Source: an uncultured Bacteroidales bacterium (GTDB lineage Bacteria > Bacteroidota > Bacteroidia > Bacteroidales > WCHB1-69). From it: 64,000 nt of DNA. Below, piece after piece: positions 58,645-64,000 of the stretch. Below the pieces are notes generated by a model. It made no database searches and was not told the DNA's origin. It saw only the letters and a list, made by a program, of their open reading frames with translations. The DNA lies in assembly GCA_946407715.1 (NCBI GenBank), contig CAMJPH010000003.1, positions 1-64,000 on the forward strand, written 5' to 3'. Both the position numbers and the translations under genes were made by a program. Numbering within the stretch: position 1 is the stretch's first letter; each line of letters starts with the position of its first letter.

Positions 58645-59874
58645 ATGAACGAAAACATAAACAATGTCAAGCGCCGTTTCGGCATCATTGGGTTCGACCC
58701 CGCGTTGGATCACGTCATTGATGTGGCCATGCAGGTGGCGGTGACCGATTTGTCGGTGTTGGTGACTGGCGAGAGCGGTTCCGGCAAAGAGTCGGTTCCG
58801 AAGATCATCCATGCCTACTCGCCACGTAAGACCAAGACCTACATTGCGGTGAACTGCGGTGCAATTCCCGAAGGCACTATTGATTCGGAGCTTTTCGGAC
58901 ACGAGAAAGGCGCTTTCACGGGGGCCGTCGATTCCCGCAAGGGTTATTTTGAGGAAGCCAACGGTGGCACTCTGTTTCTTGATGAGGTTGCCGATTTGCC
59001 GCTTTCCACGCAGGTGCGACTCTTGCGAGTGCTGGAGACGGGCGAGTACATTCGTGTGGGCTCCTCCAAGGTGATGAAAACCGATGTGCGTGTGGTGGCC
59101 GCCACCAACGTCAACATTGCCGACCGCATCGCCAAGGGCAAGTTCCGCGAAGACCTCTACTATCGTCTCAACTCGGTGCCGATCCGTGTGCCCGCGCTGC
59201 GCGAGCGCCCCGGCGACATCTATCCGCTGTTCGTCAAGTTTGCCGCCGACTTCTCCGACAAGTATCACGTCCCGACTATCTCTCTCTCAGAAGATGCTCA
59301 ATCAATGTTGCGTGCTTACCGTTGGCCGGGCAATGTCCGCCAGCTCAAGAACGTAACAGAACAGGTGTCCCTCATTGAGAAAGAGCGGCTTATCACGCCC
59401 GAAATGTTGAAACCTTATCTGACGGGTCCTGTTGGCTCCAACTTGCCAGCGGTGGTTCCCTCTGACACTGAACGTCAGGATAATATGCAGCGGGAAATTG
59501 TTTTCAAGTTCATCGCCGAGCTGCAGCGCGAGGTGCAGGAACTGAAGGCCGCCATGGCGCAGATGACGCATGATTCACAGTTGTTCGTCCCGAGAGTACA
59601 CCATCAAAACGTCTTTTCTGAACCTACCCCTACCAAGCATAGTGATCCATTCCCCTTAGTGACTGCTCACGAACACCATGGATCGGAACCGGAGCAGTAT
59701 GTCGACTCTGAGGTTATAGAGGACACGGCTGACTACACCATGGAAGGTTTGGAGAAGCAAGCGATTATCGCTGCGCTCCACCGCAACAAGGAAAACCGAA
59801 AGCTTGCCGCACAAGAACTCGGTATCTCGGAGCGGACGCTGTATCGGAAAATCAAGGAATACGGAATTAGTTAG
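58645..59874 (+). CDS. Sigma-54-dependent transcriptional activator
   Basis: A 409-residue bacterial enhancer-binding protein. There is no N-terminal sensory domain: the AAA+ domain begins almost at once, with Walker A G-E-S-G-S-G-K-E at 42-49, the sigma-54 contact loop G-A-F-T-G-A at 89-94, Walker B L-F-L-D-E near 110-114 and R-fingers further on. A linker and a Fis-type helix-turn-helix (N-R-K-L-A-A-Q-E-L-G-I-S near 385) follow. With no sensor domain, activity is probably set by expression or a partner protein. It is usually found beside lptE in Bacteroidota, as here. Its stop lies in a heptad array. Confidence 0.93.
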   Translation: MNENINNVKRRFGIIGFDPALDHVIDVAMQVAVTDLSVLVTGESGSGKESVPKIIHAYSPRKTKTYIAVNCGAIPEGTIDSELFGHEKGAFTGAVDSRKGYFEEANGGTLFLDEVADLPLSTQVRLLRVLETGEYIRVGSSKVMKTDVRVVAATNVNIADRIAKGKFREDLYYRLNSVPIRVPALRERPGDIYPLFVKFAADFSDKYHVPTISLSEDAQSMLRAYRWPGNVRQLKNVTEQVSLIEKERLITPEMLKPYLTGPVGSNLPAVVPSDTERQDNMQREIVFKFIAELQREVQELKAAMAQMTHDSQLFVPRVHHQNVFSEPTPTKHSDPFPLVTAHEHHGSEPEQYVDSEVIEDTADYTMEGLEKQAIIAALHRNKENRKLAAQELGISERTLYRKIKEYGIS

Positions 59875-59890
59875 CAGTTAGTAGTTGAAA
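59867..59890. repeat. Heptad array at the stop codon of the sigma-54 activator gene
   Basis: ATTAGTT, AGCAGTT, AGTAGTT. The stop codon TAG is inside the first unit. Confidence 0.7.
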
Positions 59891-60006
59891 CGTAAAACAT
59901 CCGTTGAATATATTCCCAAAAGGGCTGAAAGCTCGACGTATGTTAGCATAGGGTGAGCGGAGCGAGCCCTATGATCGGATGACGATGAATGAACGATGAA
60001 CGAATG

Positions 60007-60516
60007 ATGAATAGACGTATCATATATAGTGTAATAGTAGCCGTTGCGGTGTTGTTGACAAGTTGCCGCATGTCTGTCTCGTTGACCGGTGGAACGGTGG
60101 ATCCGCGGGCCAAGACCGTGGCCATCACCACGTTCCCGAACAATGCATCGCTGGTCAATCCGACGCTGAGCCAAAGTTTCACGACAGCGTTGAAGGACAA
60201 AATCCAGGCGCAGACCCCACTGACCATAGTCAGCACTAACGGGGATTATACCATTGAGGGCGAGATTGTTAACTATGCGGTGAATCCAGCGGCCATTCAA
60301 GGCAACGACACTCCGGCAATGAACCGTCTGACCATCACAGTTCGGGTGCGGTTTTACAACAAGTTCGATGAGGAGCAGAATTTTGAGCAGACCTTTTCCC
60401 GTTACGCTGACTACAGCAGTACGCAGAACTTAAGCAGTGTGGAATCCGGTTTGGTAGCGGAAATTTCCGATGCACTTACCGATGATATTTTCAACAAAGC
60501 GTTTGTGAACTGGTAG
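60007..60516 (+). CDS. lptE: LptE family lipoprotein
   Basis: A 169-residue outer-membrane lipoprotein of the Bacteroidota LptE family, the partner of LptD in lipopolysaccharide insertion. The lipobox is L-L-T-S-C at about residue 18. The body has the beta-alpha fold pattern starting with K-T-V-A-I-T-T-F-P-N-N-A. The start is one of two adjacent ATG codons (60004 or 60007); an earlier ATG at 59989 lies within repeat-like DNA. It sits downstream of the sigma-54 activator. Confidence 0.85.
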   Translation: MNRRIIYSVIVAVAVLLTSCRMSVSLTGGTVDPRAKTVAITTFPNNASLVNPTLSQSFTTALKDKIQAQTPLTIVSTNGDYTIEGEIVNYAVNPAAIQGNDTPAMNRLTITVRVRFYNKFDEEQNFEQTFSRYADYSSTQNLSSVESGLVAEISDALTDDIFNKAFVNW

Positions 60517-60609
60517 GGGAGACTTCCGTTTCCTGTGCGCCGCCGCGCCCGTATATGAAATAGATGCGTAAGCCCTGTAATACATTGCCCAACCATTCAA
60601 ATAATTTTG

Positions 60610-60617
60610 TATTTTTG
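60610..60617 (+). promoter_or_regulatory. -7 promoter element of the MFS / GH92 unit
   Basis: TATTTTTG followed by CCC, 35 bases before the ATG at 60652. Confidence 0.75.
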
Positions 60618-60651
60618 CCCTTTTATGAAATTAAGGTAAAAATATAAGATT

Positions 60652-61833
60652 ATGAAGAAGCAATTATCCCTAATCTCCGTATTTTTCGTGTTTTTGGCCA
60701 TGGGCTTCGGCGACGCTGCCGGACAGCTGGTCTCTGTGGTTGAGAAGGCGTTCAACGTCTCTCCGTTCACCGCTTCGTTGGTTTCCCTCTCGGGCATGAT
60801 CATGTTCGGCGTGCTGTCGGTGCCCACGGGTGTGTGGCAGTCCAAAATCGGCAAGAAGAAGATGCTCACCATTGGACTGATTCTTTTCCTCGCTGGTGCG
60901 CTACTGCCGATCATCGCTTTCAACTTCCCGATTATCCTGTTGGCGGTGTTACTGATGGGCGCGGGTGCCACGATTCTGCAAGTGTCTGGCAATCCGCTGA
61001 TTCGCGATGTGTCAGACGAGGGCAAGTACTCCAGTATGCTCTCCTTCGCGCAGTCGCTGAAGGCCATCGGCACGCTGTCCACATCGTTGATTTTAGTGCT
61101 CATCGGCACGTCGCTGATGAAGTACGGTTGGTTCTCGTTCACTCCTGAGGGCGGCGAGACCATCGACATGGGTTTCCGCATCCTCTTCCCGATTTTCGCG
61201 GTGGTGCTGCTCATCACGCTGGTCATGGTTGTCGTGTTTGTGCCCAGCAACGTCAGCAAGTCGGACGAGAAGCCGACCACGTTGGGCAACTGCATCAGAG
61301 CATTGGGCAACCCCTTCATCCTGATGATGTTCCTGGCCATCTTCTTCTATTGCGGTGCGGAGGCCTCCATGTTCAACCGCATCCCGTCGATTTTGAGCGA
61401 GAACACGAGCGTGACCCCAGCCATGGGCAATATTGTGTTGATTATTTCCCTGTTTGTGGGGCGTTTCCTCGGCGGTGTCATCTTGCAGAAGATGAGCGCG
61501 AAGAAATTCCTCGGCATCACCGTGGCGGTCTCCATTATTGGCAACCTGCTGCTGTTCCTGCCCTACAATGCATTCACCACCTGGTTGAGCTTCATCCTCA
61601 TCGGCATCGGTTTCGCCAACATCTTCCCGCTCATTTTCTCCATCTGCGTCGATCACAAGCCGGAGATGTCGAACGAGATTTCGGGACTTATGACCACGGC
61701 CATCGTGGGTGCGGCCATCGTGCCGTTGTTCACGGGAGCCATGGCGGGTGTCGGCATCCGCTACGCCTTCATCGTGCCGCTCTGCTGCTTGGCGTATCTG
61801 TGTTTTGTGACGGCGAGAGTTTCGAAGAATTAA
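60652..61833 (+). CDS. MFS transporter, FucP-like sugar permease
   Basis: A 393-residue inner-membrane carrier with about twelve helices. The N-terminal stretch F-L-A-M-G-F-G-D-A-A-G and the later G-A-G-A-T-I-L-Q-V-S-G-N-P segment are typical of the fucose/glucose/galactose-H+ permease branch of the major facilitator superfamily. The true substrate is unknown. The GH92 mannosidase gene follows 90 bases later on the same strand, so mannose or a mannose-containing sugar is a reasonable guess. Confidence 0.85.
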   Translation: MKKQLSLISVFFVFLAMGFGDAAGQLVSVVEKAFNVSPFTASLVSLSGMIMFGVLSVPTGVWQSKIGKKKMLTIGLILFLAGALLPIIAFNFPIILLAVLLMGAGATILQVSGNPLIRDVSDEGKYSSMLSFAQSLKAIGTLSTSLILVLIGTSLMKYGWFSFTPEGGETIDMGFRILFPIFAVVLLITLVMVVVFVPSNVSKSDEKPTTLGNCIRALGNPFILMMFLAIFFYCGAEASMFNRIPSILSENTSVTPAMGNIVLIISLFVGRFLGGVILQKMSAKKFLGITVAVSIIGNLLLFLPYNAFTTWLSFILIGIGFANIFPLIFSICVDHKPEMSNEISGLMTTAIVGAAIVPLFTGAMAGVGIRYAFIVPLCCLAYLCFVTARVSKN

Positions 61834-61857
61834 GAACGATGAATAAGAAAGTTGATG

Positions 61858-61884
61858 GTAGAAACGTGGGATTTTGCGTTTCTA
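61858..61884. repeat. Dispersed palindromic element, copy 3
   Basis: GTAGAAACG and CGTTTCTAC form a perfect 9-base stem with a 9-base loop, between the MFS and GH92 genes. Related to the elements at 4825 and 55031. Confidence 0.5.
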
Positions 61885-61923
61885 CATTAAAAGAACGAAT
61901 AAATAATTAAAACTAACGATAAA

Positions 61924-64000
61924 ATGAAAAAGACATCTTTAATTCTGTTTGCGCTGCTCGCCGCCGTGGTCGTCGGTTTTGCGCAGTCGCAGTATGTTAA
62001 CCCCTTTGTAGGCACGGACGAGCACGGGCACACCTATCCTGGCGCCATCGTGCCGTTCGGCGCTGTGCAGCTCAGCCCTGACACCCGCCTCGACGGCTGG
62101 GACGGCTGCTCTGGCTACCACTACAGCGACAGCCGCATTTACGGCTTCTCGCACACCCATCTTAGCGGCACCGGCTGTTCCGACTACGGCGACATCCTCG
62201 TCACACCGTTCGTCGGTGAACCCTCCGTCATCAACGAGAAATACGCGTTGGAGTTCAGCCATGCGCAGGAAAAAGCGGAACCGGGCTATTACTCGGTGAA
62301 GTTCAACAACGGCATCCAAGCGGAGATGACAGCCTCCAATTATGTGGGTGTCCATCGTTATACTTTCCCGAAAGGCGGAAAACACGGCATCGTCGTCGAT
62401 TTGCAACATCGCGATAAGACTCTGGATTGCTATATGACCTTAAAGGCAAATGACCTTGTCGGTTTTCGCCGTTCCGAGGCTTGGAACCCTGACCAGTATT
62501 GTTCATTCTCGCTGAAGACTTCAGTCACCCCAACGGAAGTTGTTTACTACAGGAATGACAAACCCGTGAATGTCAAGGAAGTGAAGGGTACCAACTGCAA
62601 GGCTGTGCTCTATTTTCCTGAAAGCGCCAAGGAAGTGGTGGTGAAAGTGGCCGTCTCCGCAGTGGACGTCGAGGGTGCTGTCAACAACCAAACCGAAATC
62701 CGCGATTTCGATTTTGACAAAGTCCGGAAGAACGCCACTGAATTGTGGAACAAGGAACTGGGTAAGATTAACGTGACTTCCAAAAACGAAGAAAATCTTA
62801 AAACGTTCTATACGGCTTTGTATCACTGCTTTACATCGCCTTATCTCTACTCGGATTTGGATGGGCGCTATCGTGGCGAGGACAATAAAACCCATAAAAC
62901 TGACAAAGGACACAAAATGTACACCGTGTTTTCCCTTTGGGACACTTACCGTGCATTGCATCCGTTGTTGAACATCATAGACCAGAAGCGAACCGGCGAC
63001 TTCATCTACACATTCTTGAACCAATACCGTCAGTCAGGTTACTTGCCCATGTGGGAGCTTTCCGCGCATGAGACCTGGTGTATGATCGGATACCACGCCG
63101 TGCCGGTCATTTGGGATGCCTACGTGAAAGGGATACACAACTATGATGGCCGGGAGATGCTAAAAGCGATGATAGCCACTGCCAATCTCAATAAACTCGG
63201 CCGTCCCGAATACGCCAAATACGGTTTTGTGCCTGGAGATATGGAAAACGAGTCTGTGTCCAAGACTCTTGAATACGCTTACGATGACTGGTGTATAGCC
63301 ATGTTCGCCAAGGCAGTCGGGGATTCGAAAGTATATGCCGAATACATCCGCCGCGCTCAGTCGTACAAAAATCTCCTCGATCCTGTTGGTTTTATGCGCG
63401 GCAGGGTGAACGGTGGGTTTGTCAGCCCGTTCAAACCGACTGAGGTCAACAATTTCTACACAGAAGCCAACTGTTGGCAATACACCACATACGTGCCGCA
63501 CGACTTCAACACGTACATTGACCTGATGGGCGGTTCCAAATCGATGGAAATGTTCCTCAACAGATTGTTTACCTCCTCTTCCAAGATGTCCGGACGTGTG
63601 CAGGCCGACATCACGGGTGTCATCGGACAATATGCGCACGGCAATGAACCAAGTCACCATGCTGCCTACCTTTACAACTTCGTGGGTCGTCCTGACAAGA
63701 CACAGGAGTTGGTTAAGAAAATCTTGACGGAACTCTACAATCCCAAACCTGCTGGTCTTTGCGGGAACGAGGATTGCGGACAGATGTCGGCATGGTATGT
63801 TTTCAGCTCGTTGGGCTTTTATCCTGTTTGTCCTGGCAGCAACCAGTATGTCATTGGCTATCCGTTGTTTGAAAAAGTTGAGATACACCTTGAAAACGGC
63901 AAAACTTTAGTCATTACCAGAGATGCTGACAAACCGTATATCCAGTCGGCAACCCTTAACGGCAAACCGCTGACACGTTCATACCTCACATACGATGATA
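61924..64000 (+). CDS. GH92 family alpha-mannosidase, 3' end missing
   Basis: 692 codons are visible before the window ends, with no stop, so the gene is cut off by the window edge. A signal peptide (about 1-21, ending A-Q-S-Q) is followed by the GH92 start Y-V-N-P-F-V-G-T-D and H-T-Y-P-G-A-I-V-P-F-G. Family landmarks continue: G-Y-H-Y-S-D-S, F-S-H-T-H-L-S-G-T-G, S-L-W-D-T-Y-R near residue 340, and C-G-N-E-D-C-G-Q-M-S-A-W-Y near 620, which holds the catalytic-base region. GH92 enzymes are calcium-dependent exo-alpha-mannosidases that trim high-mannose N-glycans. About 40-70 residues are probably missing. It pairs functionally with the PNGase F-like protein at 10655 and the permease upstream. 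Confidence 0.93.
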   Translation, partial: MKKTSLILFALLAAVVVGFAQSQYVNPFVGTDEHGHTYPGAIVPFGAVQLSPDTRLDGWDGCSGYHYSDSRIYGFSHTHLSGTGCSDYGDILVTPFVGEPSVINEKYALEFSHAQEKAEPGYYSVKFNNGIQAEMTASNYVGVHRYTFPKGGKHGIVVDLQHRDKTLDCYMTLKANDLVGFRRSEAWNPDQYCSFSLKTSVTPTEVVYYRNDKPVNVKEVKGTNCKAVLYFPESAKEVVVKVAVSAVDVEGAVNNQTEIRDFDFDKVRKNATELWNKELGKINVTSKNEENLKTFYTALYHCFTSPYLYSDLDGRYRGEDNKTHKTDKGHKMYTVFSLWDTYRALHPLLNIIDQKRTGDFIYTFLNQYRQSGYLPMWELSAHETWCMIGYHAVPVIWDAYVKGIHNYDGREMLKAMIATANLNKLGRPEYAKYGFVPGDMENESVSKTLEYAYDDWCIAMFAKAVGDSKVYAEYIRRAQSYKNLLDPVGFMRGRVNGGFVSPFKPTEVNNFYTEANCWQYTTYVPHDFNTYIDLMGGSKSMEMFLNRLFTSSSKMSGRVQADITGVIGQYAHGNEPSHHAAYLYNFVGRPDKTQELVKKILTELYNPKPAGLCGNEDCGQMSAWYVFSSLGFYPVCPGSNQYVIGYPLFEKVEIHLENGKTLVITRDADKPYIQSATLNGKPLTRSYLTYDD

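Overview
The window comes from a Bacteroidales-type member of the Bacteroidota, most likely an uncultured or little-studied one. Four things show this. At least 16 promoters carry the Bacteroidota -7 motif TAnnTTTG, usually followed by C. Two secreted proteins end in type IX secretion (T9SS) sorting domains. Several families are typical of the phylum (GLPGLI, FISUMP, DUF3822, a Bacteroidota LptE, membrane-anchored LytTR regulators, GH92, DPP-IV). Shine-Dalgarno sequences are mostly absent. There is no rRNA, transposase, prophage or CRISPR array. One tRNA gene, tRNA-Val(TAC), was found.

Layout. 0-1.7 kb: a probable lysine aminomutase reactivase subunit and a YoeB-type toxin-antitoxin pair. 1.8-7.5 kb: uvrA, then a decaying stretch with one intact AAA-ATPase/PD-(D/E)XK gene and three gene remnants. 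7.6-9.4 kb: a small membrane protein and an alanine/sodium symporter. 9.4-21.9 kb, mostly minus strand: wecB, a GLPGLI-PNGase F fusion, a lytTR-nth-tadA operon, an acyl-CoA synthetase (plus strand), rplY, nadA, rseP, pyrF and an OmpR-type regulator. 22.3-30.8 kb: a two-gene surface-protein operon, including a 2405-residue T9SS cargo with fifteen 49-residue repeats. 31-40 kb, plus strand: gdhA, a dnaX split by a frameshift, a T9SS subtilisin, a RelA/SpoT enzyme and a YtxH/holin mini-operon. 40-44.9 kb, minus strand: tRNA-Val, two housekeeping operons (pth, rsmD, DUF3822; folK and a deoxynucleoside kinase) and a 49-codon gene. 45-61.8 kb, plus strand: a HerA-like ATPase, a type II restriction-modification pair, ansA-cutC, a transglutaminase-like protein, DPP-IV, hdrB-hdrA, a LysM esterase, a sigma-54 activator with lptE, and an MFS sugar permease. 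A GH92 alpha-mannosidase runs off the end.

How the genes fit together. The cell looks like an anaerobe that feeds on protein and glycoprotein: DPP-IV, secreted subtilisin, asparaginase, glutamate dehydrogenase, alanine import, possible lysine fermentation, PNGase F-like N-glycan release, GH92 mannosidase and a FucP-like permease. This is inferred from gene content.

The most unusual structures are three. (1) Most gene-to-gene gaps are filled by 7-bp-periodic sequences. The heptad differs from gap to gap, the arrays often start exactly at a stop codon, and several fold back as inverted arms. (2) dnaX appears to need a +1 frameshift to make tau, with the zero-frame product ending where gamma would end. 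(3) An Eco29kI-like restriction enzyme frame runs 83 bp into ansA.
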